A stretch of DNA of 64,000 bases from JACNKJ01 sp964344565 (GTDB lineage Bacteria > Krumholzibacteriota > Krumholzibacteriia > JACNKJ01): contig CAYFNT010000015.1 of the NCBI GenBank assembly GCA_964344565.1, positions 1 through 64,000 on the forward strand, given 5' to 3'. Of the stretch, positions 7,960-15,652 are shown piece by piece. The translations under genes and the position numbers were made by a program. The notes beneath the pieces were generated by a model that searched no databases, had not been told where the DNA came from, and was given only the letters and a program-made list of their open reading frames with translations. The stretch's first letter is position 1; each line of letters starts with the position of its first letter.

Positions 7960-9630
7960 ATGCGCCGAACACTCTTCTTTGCCATCCTCCTCTTCGCCAT
8001 CACCGCCTCCGCCAACTACATCGGCGACGTCCGGGTGGACCGCGGCGACTACGCCCACATCGCCCACGGCGAGGATATGACCGTCACCTTCAGCTACAAG
8101 GTGGATCAGCCCGAAGGCGCGCGCTTTCAGGCCTGGCCTCTCGTGGACGGTACCCTCGCACCGGGCTCGTCCTGGCAGGGTTCGCCGGTCTATCCCATGG
8201 GCGAGGGATTCGGCAGCCAGTATTGCCGCGTCAACAGCGGCGAAACGCTGGTGGACCAGATCCACCTCACCATGTGGACCGAGGATTTCGCCGATCTGCT
8301 TCTCGAGATCTACATCCCCGTCGAGTACCACATCAGCGCCAAAGGGGTATCGAATCTCTGGGCCAACGCCTCCGAGCATTCCGTGCTGCAATTCGGAACC
8401 TACCTGAGCTACTCCCACGACGTCGTCATCGACGAACCCGGGCTAATGTGGGCGAGGCTCGGAGATGAGGACGGCAACTTGTCCGACTACGGTGCCAGCG
8501 GCGGCGCGGAAATCCTGCCTCCAGGCGGCAACGCGACGCACTTCTTCACCGTCTATGATGTGAGCCAGCAGGCGGACAGGATCCACCTGCAGTTCACCGA
8601 CCTGGACGACACGGAAACACTCTGGACCGGTGTGCTGCCCTACCGGGTCGGCTGGGACGCCCAGGGCATCTTCAACGTGAGCATCGACCGGGAGGAGGAT
8701 CAGGTCCTGAGTTGGGAGCAGCGAGTCACCTGCACCTTCGAGTACCTGACCGATGATCCGGGAGGCGTGCGAATCTGGGCCTTCGGCGCGCGGGACGAGC
8801 AGATAATCTGGACCGACCTGTACAATCAGGGAAGCTCGCTACTCGCCGCGCCCTACGGCTCGGCCGACCGCTACTTCGGCTACGACGGCGACCAGGACAT
8901 CAATCAGATCGCCTTGAAGATGACCAACGAGGATCAGTCGGAAACCTACCTCACGGTCTTCATCCCCTTCGATGCCTCCTTCCGCGAGCATGCGGTGCAG
9001 AATGTCCACTTGGAGCCCGGCGCCCCGGCGATCCTCGACTACGAGGAACGCGTCTACACTTACTTCGACTACGAAACGCCCGGCCCCAACGATCTGCGCA
9101 TCTGGAATTACGGCGTGGCCCAGGGCTACTACTCCACGAGTACCGGCGGCAGTCCTCTCTATCCTCCGCCCTCGGGTTCGGGCAGCAACTTATTCGCATA
9201 CGACGGTCCCGACCCAATACTGATCGACCAGGTGGTCTTCACCATCTGGGACGAGGTGGAGGAATACTACGTCGGATACTCCTGGTACCCGGCCCTGCAC
9301 TTCTACGGCAGCAGCGCCGTGGCGACCACCGTGCCCGAAGAAACTCCGGAAGCGGCGACCGAACTCTTCGCCAATCATCCCAATCCCTTCAATCCCAAGA
9401 CTACGATCAGCTTCTATCTGGCCGAGGCCTCAGAGGTTCAGCTCGGAGTCTTCGACGTGCAGGGACGGCTCGTGCGTTTGCTCATCGACGAGGGCAAGAC
9501 GGCCGGCCCCTATGCCATCGATTGGGACGGAAGGAACGGTTCGGGAGATCGCCTGGCCAGCGGCATCTACCTGGCCAAGCTGAAGACGGACCGACACGAA
9601 CAGACGCAGAAGATGATTCTCATCAAGTAG
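7960..9630 (+). CDS. Exported protein with four internal repeats and FlgD-like C-terminal sorting domain
   Basis: A 556-residue secreted protein. It has a signal peptide (1-18), then four beta-rich repeats of about 110-120 residues (roughly 22-125, 126-235, 236-350, 351-460). Each begins with a strand leading to a segment like VTFSYKVDQPEG / CTFEYLTDDPGG / TYFDYETPGP, then an aromatic R-x-W strand, then a D-x-I/V-x-L/F-x-x-T-x-W/N segment. The last 80 residues are the FlgD/type-IX-like tail: HPNPFNPKTTISFYL, VFDVQGRLVRLL, DWDGRNGSGDRLASGIYLAKL, ending KMILIK. This tail is shared with five other proteins in the window and normally marks surface delivery. No enzymatic motif was seen; the repeats could be adhesive or structural. 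Confidence 0.88.
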   Translation: MRRTLFFAILLFAITASANYIGDVRVDRGDYAHIAHGEDMTVTFSYKVDQPEGARFQAWPLVDGTLAPGSSWQGSPVYPMGEGFGSQYCRVNSGETLVDQIHLTMWTEDFADLLLEIYIPVEYHISAKGVSNLWANASEHSVLQFGTYLSYSHDVVIDEPGLMWARLGDEDGNLSDYGASGGAEILPPGGNATHFFTVYDVSQQADRIHLQFTDLDDTETLWTGVLPYRVGWDAQGIFNVSIDREEDQVLSWEQRVTCTFEYLTDDPGGVRIWAFGARDEQIIWTDLYNQGSSLLAAPYGSADRYFGYDGDQDINQIALKMTNEDQSETYLTVFIPFDASFREHAVQNVHLEPGAPAILDYEERVYTYFDYETPGPNDLRIWNYGVAQGYYSTSTGGSPLYPPPSGSGSNLFAYDGPDPILIDQVVFTIWDEVEEYYVGYSWYPALHFYGSSAVATTVPEETPEAATELFANHPNPFNPKTTISFYLAEASEVQLGVFDVQGRLVRLLIDEGKTAGPYAIDWDGRNGSGDRLASGIYLAKLKTDRHEQTQKMILIK

Positions 9631-9654
9631 GGACGAACCAATTCATGCACGAGG

Positions 9655-9684
9655 CCCGCGCCCCATCGGCGCGGGTCTCACTTT
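9655..9684 (+). terminator. Probable intrinsic terminator
   Basis: Perfect 8-bp stem CCCGCGCC / GGCGCGGG (9655-9662 with 9668-9675), loop CCATC, followed by TCTCACTTT. It ends the four-repeat gene and runs into the 3' end of the convergent operon. Confidence 0.55.
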
Positions 9685-10451
9685 CTGCGAACGAAGCAGA
9701 GCCCCGTCCAGGTGGAATCCACCGAGACGATCTTGAAGTCCACCCATCCCGCCTCCAGACCCTGGGCGCGGACGATCTTCTGATCGAGGTCGCCGGCCAG
9801 ATCGCTGCTCTTCTTGGGCCAGACGATCCAGAGCCGACCCCGCTTCTCGCAGGCCCGAGCCGCCACGGCGAAACGCTTATCGAAGACGCCTCGCGTCCTG
9901 ACGAAGAGCAGCACCACCGAGAAGGGTCCGCCGGCCTGTCCCGCCAGTTTCGCTCCAGGCGGCAGCTTGCCCAGGATCTTCTTGAATCCGGCGGGCGGAC
10001 TCAGAAGGGCCACCCGGTCCTTGGGCTTGATGCCCAGCTTCGCCGGCAGGGGACGTCCCTTGTAGGCGGCGAATACGGAGTCGGGTGGGTCAGCGGATTG
10101 GTCCTGCTTGATCGCCTTCCTCACGGCCCCTCGCACGCGGGACCATTCGCAATAGGTGAGATTCGGAAGCAGTTCGACGATCCTGGCGACCTTCTTCGGA
10201 TCGCCGCCGGCCATGACCAGAGGGATGGCCCTCGTCGCAGCCCGGTGCTTCATCGCCACGGCGAGGTCCCGCCCCTGGGACGGGCTGCGGTCCAGGTCGA
10301 TGATGAGGACCGCGGGAGGATGGGCCGCCAGATCCTTGAGCGAGGTCGGACCGGTGAAGGGCCGCGCGTCGATCTCGTGGCCGGCGAGAAGCAGCGGCTT
10401 CGTCTTGCGATCGAGTTCGTCCTCCTTCCACTGGATCACTCGAAGCTTCAC
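9678..10451 (-). CDS. Receiver-like domain fused to a DUF3052 domain
   Basis: 257 residues. Residues about 1-115 look like a response-regulator receiver fold: a hydrophobic strand ending in LIIDLDRSPSQGRDLAVAM, where the Asp sits at the phospho-acceptor position, and a following strand IPLVMAGGD. Residues about 125-257 match the DUF3052 family well: YKGRPLPAKLGIKPKDRVAL, SPPAGFKKILGKLPPGA, LWIVWPKKSSDLAGDL and a C-terminal DSTWTGLCFVRRK. DUF3052 proteins are usually stand-alone and of unknown function, so the fusion is noteworthy. Last gene of a seven-gene leftward operon, one base after the preceding GNAT gene. Confidence 0.85.
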   Translation of the reverse strand: MKLRVIQWKEDELDRKTKPLLLAGHEIDARPFTGPTSLKDLAAHPPAVLIIDLDRSPSQGRDLAVAMKHRAATRAIPLVMAGGDPKKVARIVELLPNLTYCEWSRVRGAVRKAIKQDQSADPPDSVFAAYKGRPLPAKLGIKPKDRVALLSPPAGFKKILGKLPPGAKLAGQAGGPFSVVLLFVRTRGVFDKRFAVAARACEKRGRLWIVWPKKSSDLAGDLDQKIVRAQGLEAGWVDFKIVSVDSTWTGLCFVRRK

Positions 10452-10452
10452 C

Positions 10453-10956
10453 TCAGTACCTCAGCTTCCGGCCGTGGAGCTCCAGGCCGTCCCGCCAAAG
10501 CGTCTTGCTCGGCTTCAAGACCTTGAGAAGCTGAACATGCCCCAGGATGTCGAAGCCCTCCGCCGCGAAGAGTGCGATGGCCTCGGCGTTCCGCGCCACG
10601 GGTCTGATGCTCAGGTAGCGAACGTCGCGGGCCTCGGCCTCCTCGCAGGCCTTTTCCAGCAGTCGCTTCCCGATGCCGCCGGATCGATGTCCGGGCTTCA
10701 CGACGATGGGCTCCACCTCGGTCTCCTCTTCGGAGTGCAGCAGCCCCACGAGACCGACGATTTCGCCCTCCAGTTCGGCGAGCCAGATGCCGGCGAGTTC
10801 CTTGCGCTTCAGATGCTCGTCGAACTGCCTTCCCGGATCCTCGCCGCCGATGTCCTCGCTTTCGTAGATCTGCCGGTGCCGCTGTGTCAGATCCACCCAT
10901 AGCTGCCGGCATGCCTCCTGGTCGCGTGACTCGTAGGGACGAATGACAAGGCTCAC
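10453..10956 (-). CDS. GNAT-family N-acetyltransferase
   Basis: A 167-residue acetyl-CoA-dependent acetyltransferase. The start is the GTG at 10954-10956 because it has GGAGG 7-8 bases upstream and sits in a GTGA overlap with the previous stop; longer in-frame extensions lack a ribosome site and read as low-complexity Arg/Gly. Motif A (acetyl-CoA pyrophosphate loop) is VVKPGHRSGGIGKRLLEKA at about residues 92-110. An earlier segment IWLAELEGEIVGLVGL is the beta4 strand of the fold. Substrate unknown. Confidence 0.88.
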   Translation of the reverse strand: MSLVIRPYESRDQEACRQLWVDLTQRHRQIYESEDIGGEDPGRQFDEHLKRKELAGIWLAELEGEIVGLVGLLHSEEETEVEPIVVKPGHRSGGIGKRLLEKACEEAEARDVRYLSIRPVARNAEAIALFAAEGFDILGHVQLLKVLKPSKTLWRDGLELHGRKLRY

Positions 10957-11408
10957 TTCTTTTCCTCCGCGGGCCAGCACCCGAGGCTTTGCCTCAACGC
11001 GACGATCTTGCCCACGTGATAGGCGTTGTGGGTGGTCATGGCCGTGTAGATCTCGCCCAGGGTGATGTCCGGGCCGATCTCCGTGCTCGGATCGGCCGCC
11101 TCGGCCGCCTCGGCGATGGCGGCGAGATCGCTCAGGTACTCCTCCACCTTCGCTTCCCATTCGGCCTCGTCCGCGGGCGCGGTTTCGGCGGGAAAGCGTT
11201 CGCCGCTCATCCATTCCTTATACATCGCCTCGCTGAGCGAGAGGATCACCTTGTGCCAACCGATCAGGTGCATCAATTCCTGGTAGATGCTGTTGGACGC
11301 ACCCTCCGGAATCGCGCCGGCGGCATCCAGGGGGATGCCCTTCACGGCACGCTCCCGCGGCGGATACTCCCCCTCCAGCAGAACGTGCCTCCAGATGCTT
11401 TCCATCAT
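10953..11408 (-). CDS. DinB-superfamily protein
   Basis: 151 residues forming the four-helix DinB/YfiT-like fold. The expected metal-binding histidines appear as LIGWHKVIL (about residue 49) and THNAYHVGKIVALRQ near residues 130-140, the classic C-terminal NxxHxGxI motif of the family. DinB-like proteins are often thiol transferases or damage-inducible proteins of unknown role. Starts in an ATGA overlap with the upstream GNAT gene, ends in a GTGA overlap with the next. Confidence 0.87.
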   Translation of the reverse strand: MMESIWRHVLLEGEYPPRERAVKGIPLDAAGAIPEGASNSIYQELMHLIGWHKVILSLSEAMYKEWMSGERFPAETAPADEAEWEAKVEEYLSDLAAIAEAAEAADPSTEIGPDITLGEIYTAMTTHNAYHVGKIVALRQSLGCWPAEEKK

Positions 11409-11908
11409 TCCTCCTCGGTACCGTGCAGTTCGAAGTAGCGCTCGCGACTGAGTCGCATCATATGGACGTCCTCCACCGAGGGATCGTGGACGAAACCGAA
11501 GGCCTCGAGGAAGCGACGTCCGTACAGGTTGGCCGGCGCTAGGGGATCGTCGATGCCCGCGGCGCCGAGCTCCAGGAAGTAGTGTCGGAAGAAGCGCCGC
11601 AAGGCTTCAGCGCCGATGCCCCGTCCGCGATGAGAGGCCAGCACCTTGATGTTGAACTCGGCCACGCGGCAGATGGGATCCATACGGTGGCTGCTCACCT
11701 CGCCCACCGCCTCGCCCTTCTCGTCGAAGATGAGGAAGTAGCAGTGGCTCCCGTCTCCCGGATCCACAACCTTCTCGAACCACTTCTCGGCCTCCTCGTC
11801 GCCCATCCGGTAGACGCCTCCCACCGGTTCCATGGTCTCGGGATCCTCCCAGATCCGACGAACGAGATCGATCTCGTCCCAGCGGGGATGTCGAAGTTCG
11901 ATCTTCAC
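11405..11908 (-). CDS. GNAT-family N-acetyltransferase (RimJ/RimL-like)
   Basis: 167 residues. Motif A is SHRGRGIGAEALRRFFRHYF at about residues 95-114, followed by NLYGRRFLEAFGFVHD, the motif B region in which Asn and Tyr commonly contact acetyl-CoA. Typical of the acetyltransf_3 subgroup. Overlaps the DinB gene by four bases. Confidence 0.87.
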   Translation of the reverse strand: MKIELRHPRWDEIDLVRRIWEDPETMEPVGGVYRMGDEEAEKWFEKVVDPGDGSHCYFLIFDEKGEAVGEVSSHRMDPICRVAEFNIKVLASHRGRGIGAEALRRFFRHYFLELGAAGIDDPLAPANLYGRRFLEAFGFVHDPSVEDVHMMRLSRERYFELHGTEEE

Positions 11909-11915
11909 GGCAGCC

Positions 11916-12533
11916 TCACTTCGCCTGCGCGATCCAGGCGGTGGTCGATTCGCGGAACCAGTAAACGGCGAGGGTCACCATGACGGCCGTGGTCACCAGA
12001 GGCGGCGGATCGGCCTGCCAGGCGAATCCGGCGAAGGACGCGGTCATGGTGCCCATGGGTTCCGGCGTGGTCTCGTCCTCGTAGTCCATGCGCTCCAATA
12101 CGTAGAAGAGCGACAGTCGCTCCCGGCTTTTCAGTCCGATTCGCCAGCGCCAGCCGAGATGGAAGAAGTCCGAGCTGATGGGACTGTCGTGATCGCTCCA
12201 GAGCAGCGCCACCGAGCTTTCCAGCCGCCACTTCGAATCGACCTCCCGCGAGTAGCGGGGACCGGCGAAGTAGCGGAGATCGTCGGGGCCCTTGGACAGT
12301 CCAAGAATCAGGCCGAGATTGTCGCCCCGGGCGTTGCTGGGACGCAGGTTGGCGCCGGACTCCAGGAAGATTCGCATGAAGGATTCCTCGTAGTGGGGAA
12401 TCTCGGTTTCCCCCCCGAAGAGGAGTCCGCCTTCCAGAAACAATCGCGAGGACCTGCCCACCGGACGGGGCCTCACCGCCATGGAGGTGGATGCCAGCAT
12501 GAGCAGGAGGACGAGCAAGATGCTTCTCTTCAC
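11916..12533 (-). CDS. Exported protein of unknown function, outer-membrane-like
   Basis: 205 residues with a signal peptide (MKRSILLVLLLMLASTSMA). The body alternates short amphipathic strands (SRLFLEGGLLFGG, SFMRIFLESGANLR, GWRWRIGLKSRERLSLFYV), which suggests a small beta-barrel or beta-sandwich. A hydrophobic stretch TTAVMVTLAVYWF lies near the C-terminus. No family recognised. Its start overlaps the upstream mini-DUF3052 gene by four bases. Confidence 0.75.
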   Translation of the reverse strand: MKRSILLVLLLMLASTSMAVRPRPVGRSSRLFLEGGLLFGGETEIPHYEESFMRIFLESGANLRPSNARGDNLGLILGLSKGPDDLRYFAGPRYSREVDSKWRLESSVALLWSDHDSPISSDFFHLGWRWRIGLKSRERLSLFYVLERMDYEDETTPEPMGTMTASFAGFAWQADPPPLVTTAVMVTLAVYWFRESTTAWIAQAK

Positions 12534-12739
12534 GGCGCCTCTCCCTTCTCCCTGAACGCTGTCGATGGATCCGCGGCGAATAGGTGCACGTGATCGAAGC
12601 GTCCCCGAGCGGCCGTGGACAGCTTGCAGCCCTCCGGCAACTCGCCGAGGGCTTCGATGAATCCTTCCGGCGGGTTTGCCACGAGGATGCGCTGGCCCGG
12701 CAGCACGCGCAGTTTCTTCTGCAGACCTGATCCGGCCAT
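12530..12739 (-). CDS. Short DUF3052-like protein (N-terminal half only)
   Basis: 69 residues: LQKKLRVLPGQRILVANPPEGF, then EALGELPEGCKL and DHVHLFAAD, matching the N-terminal half of DUF3052 (LGIKxGxRVALLxxPEGF, LPxG, VVLFV) but lacking the WPKK and TWSGLxFVRR half present in the larger paralogue at 9678-10451. RBS GGAGAAAC precedes the ATG and the stop overlaps the next start (ATGA), so it is translated as an operon member rather than a relic, though loss of the second half cannot be excluded. Confidence 0.75.
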   Translation of the reverse strand: MAGSGLQKKLRVLPGQRILVANPPEGFIEALGELPEGCKLSTAARGRFDHVHLFAADPSTAFREKGEAP

Positions 12740-12762
12740 GGTTTCTCCTTAGACTCCGAACC

Positions 12763-13275
12763 TCACATCGACTCGCTCAGCAGTTCGCTGATGCGCGCCA
12801 GGTGATGATCGTCGTGCTCGGCCATGAAGAACAGCATGTCGCAGGCGCGCATGGGCGCGTCGAGGCGCGGATGATGGGCGGCCTGGGCGAAACGCTCCGG
12901 CGGCCAGGACTCCAGGCGCGCGACGAAATCGGCCCTCACCCGGCGGAAGGCGGCGAGCACGTCCACTAGCTTCAGCTCGTTGAAGCCCGCCTCTTCCGTG
13001 CGGCGGTTGCTCATGTCGGCGGGCCGCAGCTCGGCGAGACCCTGCTCGTACTCGCCCAACCGTCCATCGAAGAGGGCCTCCACCTCGATGAGATGACCGG
13101 CATGCTCCTGGATGGACCAGCCCGATGCCGGCCGGCGGATGAGAAAATCGTGGGACAGCCCGTCCAGCCGCTCCACGAGGCGGGCGGGCGTTCCGCGCAG
13201 GCGCTCGATGAGCATGGGATAGATGTCCGCGGGAAAATCGAAGGCGAATCGGCGTTCCACCCAGAGTCTGGACAC
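12763..13275 (-). CDS. DinB-superfamily protein
   Basis: 170 residues from the GTG at 13273-13275, which has AAAGGAG 5 bases upstream (13281-13287); the upstream in-frame ATG has no ribosome site. Family hallmarks are GWSIQEHAGHLIEVE (first His ligand region, about residue 70) and the C-terminal MAEHDDHHLARISELL. First gene of the seven-gene operon 13275-9678, which contains two DinB, two GNAT and two DUF3052-type proteins. Confidence 0.85.
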   Translation of the reverse strand: MSRLWVERRFAFDFPADIYPMLIERLRGTPARLVERLDGLSHDFLIRRPASGWSIQEHAGHLIEVEALFDGRLGEYEQGLAELRPADMSNRRTEEAGFNELKLVDVLAAFRRVRADFVARLESWPPERFAQAAHHPRLDAPMRACDMLFFMAEHDDHHLARISELLSESM

Positions 13276-13342
13276 GAGCTCTCCTTTCGCGAAAGCGCTC
13301 CGAGCATAGTGCCTCCAGCACCGCGGCTTCAAGCGACCGAGC

Positions 13343-13371
13343 TTGAATTCGGGCTCCGCCCGCCCTAGTCT
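13343..13371 (+). promoter_or_regulatory. Probable modABC promoter
   Basis: TTGAAT (13343-13348), 17-base spacer, TAGTCT (13366-13371), 22 bases before the modA start. No molybdenum-cofactor riboswitch or ModE-like palindrome was seen. Confidence 0.45.
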
Positions 13372-13392
13372 GACGATTCACCGGAGGCGCCC

Positions 13393-14160
13393 ATGCTGCG
13401 ATCCCTGAAATGGATCTTCCTCAGTCTGCTCCTTTCGGCCTGCGCAGGCCGCGAAGAGGCCGACCTGCAATTCCATGCGGCGGCCAGCCTCGGCGACGCG
13501 GCGAAGGAGCTCTGCGAGATCTGGAACGCCGGCGACTCCCTGCGGGCCGTACCGGTGCTCGCCGGTTCTTCGACCCTGGCCCGGCAGATCGTCCAGGGTG
13601 CTCCGGCCTCGGTCTTTCTGTCGGCCAGCGGCGCATGGATGGATCACGTGGAGAACAATTCGGGGCGCCTCGTGGAGCGCCGGGACCTGGTGTCCAATCG
13701 CCTCGCCCTCATCGTGCCGGTGGGCAATCCCATCAGACTCGAGAGCGCAAAGGATCTCGCCGGGCGCGACCTGCAGCGCCTGGCCGTGGGCGATCCCGGC
13801 CACGTGCCGGCGGGCATCTACGCCAGGGCCTGGCTGGAGGAGGCGGGACTCTGGGATGCGGTCGCCCATCGCCTACTTCCCGCCCGCGACGTGCGCGCGG
13901 CCCTGGCCTACGTGGAACGGGGCGAGGCCGACGCGGGCATCGTCTACGCCAGCGATGCCCTGGCGGCGGGCATCGAGCCGGTGGCCCTGGCCGATCCGCC
14001 GCGGCACATGCCCATACGCTATCCCCTCGCCCTGCTCACCCGGCCCGGCGGCGATGAGCCCCATGCCGGAGCGCGGCGATTCCATGCCTGGCTTGCCGGA
14101 CCCGAGGCCCGCGAGATCTTCGTGAAGCACGGATTCATTCCCATGGGAAGCCATCGGTGA
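13393..14160 (+). CDS. modA: Molybdate ABC transporter, substrate-binding lipoprotein
   Basis: 255 residues. The signal peptide ends in a lipobox (LLLSAC, Cys17), so the protein is lipid-anchored. ModA features: HAAASLGDAAKEL at the N-terminus, VLAGSSTLARQIVQGAPASVFLSA (oxyanion-binding Ser), LVSNRLALIVPVGNP, GDPGHVPAGIYARAWLE, and GEADAGIVYASDAL. It captures molybdate or tungstate in the periplasm for ModBC. GGAGG lies before the ATG. The stop overlaps modB (GTGA). Confidence 0.92.
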   Translation: MLRSLKWIFLSLLLSACAGREEADLQFHAAASLGDAAKELCEIWNAGDSLRAVPVLAGSSTLARQIVQGAPASVFLSASGAWMDHVENNSGRLVERRDLVSNRLALIVPVGNPIRLESAKDLAGRDLQRLAVGDPGHVPAGIYARAWLEEAGLWDAVAHRLLPARDVRAALAYVERGEADAGIVYASDALAAGIEPVALADPPRHMPIRYPLALLTRPGGDEPHAGARRFHAWLAGPEAREIFVKHGFIPMGSHR

Positions 14161-14840
14161 GCCCGGCGGAGTGGCAGGCCCTGGGGCTGTCCCTGAAGGT
14201 GAGCCTGACGGCCACCCTGGTCAGCCTGCCGGTGGGAATCCTGCTCGCGGGCTGGCTGGCCCTGGGCCGATCCCGCCTGCGCTGGCTGGTGGACGCCCTC
14301 GTGCAGGTGCCTCTGGTGCTTCCGCCCCTGGTGACGGGCTATCTGCTGCTGCTGATCTTCGGCCGGCGGGGACCCTTCGGCGACGCGCTGGCGCGGCTGG
14401 GCATCGAGATCGCCTTCGACTGGAAGGGCGCGGCCCTGGCGGCGGCCGTCGTCAGTTTCCCCCTGCTCGTGCGCGCGGCGAGGGCGGCCTTCGAGTCCAC
14501 CGATCCGCGCCTGGCCCAGGCGGCTCGCACCCTCGGCGCGGGACCGCGGGACGCCTTCTTCACCGTCACCCTTCCCCAGGCCCGCCGCGGCGTGCTGGCC
14601 GGCCTGCTCCTGGCCTTCACCCGGGGCTTCGGGGAGTTCGGGGCCACCATCGTGCTGGCCAGCAACATCCCCGGCAGCACCCAGACCGTTCCCCTGGCCA
14701 TCTTCAACGAGATCCAGGGCGCGGGCGACGGTGGAGGCGCGCTGCGTCTGGTGCTCATCTGCGTCGTGGTGAGCCTGGCCGCCATGATCGCCGCTCGCCT
14801 TCTGGACGGCCGCCCTGCCCGGGAGGACGGCGATGCTTGA
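14157..14840 (+). CDS. modB: Molybdate ABC transporter permease
   Basis: 227-residue inner-membrane permease with about five to six hydrophobic segments. The cytoplasmic EAA loop is present (AARTLGAGPRDAFFTVTLPQA), and the ModB-type GFGEFGATIVLASNIPGSTQT follows it. GTG start in a four-base overlap with modA; overlaps modC by eight bases. Confidence 0.93.
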   Translation: MSPAEWQALGLSLKVSLTATLVSLPVGILLAGWLALGRSRLRWLVDALVQVPLVLPPLVTGYLLLLIFGRRGPFGDALARLGIEIAFDWKGAALAAAVVSFPLLVRAARAAFESTDPRLAQAARTLGAGPRDAFFTVTLPQARRGVLAGLLLAFTRGFGEFGATIVLASNIPGSTQTVPLAIFNEIQGAGDGGGALRLVLICVVVSLAAMIAARLLDGRPAREDGDA

Positions 14841-15519
14841 TCTACGTCTTCAATACCGACGTCCGCGCTTCGAGCTGAATCTGGACGCCCGCCTGGAGCA
14901 TCGCGTCACGGCCTTCTACGGCGCTTCCGGTTCGGGCAAGACGACCCTCCTGAACCTCGTCGCCGGCCTCCTGAAGCCGTCGGAGGGAGCCATTCGCCTC
15001 GGCGACGAGATCCTCTTCGATTCCCGCGCCGGCCTGAATCTTCCGCCCGAACGTCGACGGGTGGGATACCTCTTCCAGGAGGGGCGCCTCTTCCCCCACC
15101 TCAACGTGGCCGGCAACCTGCGCTACGGTCTGCGCCGAAGCCGCGATGGCGGTCCGCGATTCGAGGAGGTGGTCGAGGTGCTGGAGTTGGAGACTCTGCT
15201 GGATCGGCGTCCGGACAGGCTATCCGGCGGCGAAGGTCAGCGGGTCGCACTGGGTCGCGCACTCTTGCGCGCACCTCGACTGCTGCTGCTCGACGAACCC
15301 CTGGCCAGCCTCGATGAGGAGCTCAAGGCGCGCATCCTTCCCTTCCTGGCGCGCACGGTGGGACACTTCGATCTGCCCATGATCTACGTGTCCCACTCCT
15401 CGGCGGAACTGCGCTCGCTCGCCGACCAGGTCCTCCTTCTGGAAAATGGAAAAATTGCAGGAGAGGGGTCTCCCGAGGCCCTCTTCGCCGACCCCTCCTC
15501 CTCCAGTGTCGATTCTTGA
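14833..15519 (+). CDS. modC: Molybdate ABC transporter ATPase, short form without TOBE domain
   Basis: 228 residues. Walker A GASGSGKTT (about residues 30-38), Q-loop YLFQEGRLFPHLNVAGNL, signature LSGGEGQRVALGRAL, Walker B LLLLDEPLAS, H-loop SHSS. Typical ModC proteins are about 350 residues because they carry a C-terminal molybdate-binding TOBE (MOP) domain; this one stops after the ATPase core, so trans-inhibition by molybdate through that domain should be absent. The operon ends here. Confidence 0.9.
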   Translation: MLDLRLQYRRPRFELNLDARLEHRVTAFYGASGSGKTTLLNLVAGLLKPSEGAIRLGDEILFDSRAGLNLPPERRRVGYLFQEGRLFPHLNVAGNLRYGLRRSRDGGPRFEEVVEVLELETLLDRRPDRLSGGEGQRVALGRALLRAPRLLLLDEPLASLDEELKARILPFLARTVGHFDLPMIYVSHSSAELRSLADQVLLLENGKIAGEGSPEALFADPSSSSVDS

Positions 15520-15540
15520 TCCCCGTCGCCCCACGGCCTA

Positions 15541-15569
15541 TTGACGCTCTTTCCGGGAAGTCTTAATCT
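15541..15569 (+). promoter_or_regulatory. Promoter of pckA
   Basis: TTGACG (15541-15546), 17-base spacer, TAATCT (15564-15569), about 85 bases before the pckA start codon. Confidence 0.6.
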
Positions 15570-15652
15570 GGCAGTCAACGCGCGTTTCCGGGCTGCGCGT
15601 AGCGGAAGGGTTCCGCCGCGTCGGTTCGGATCACAGGGCAAGGAGCGGGACA

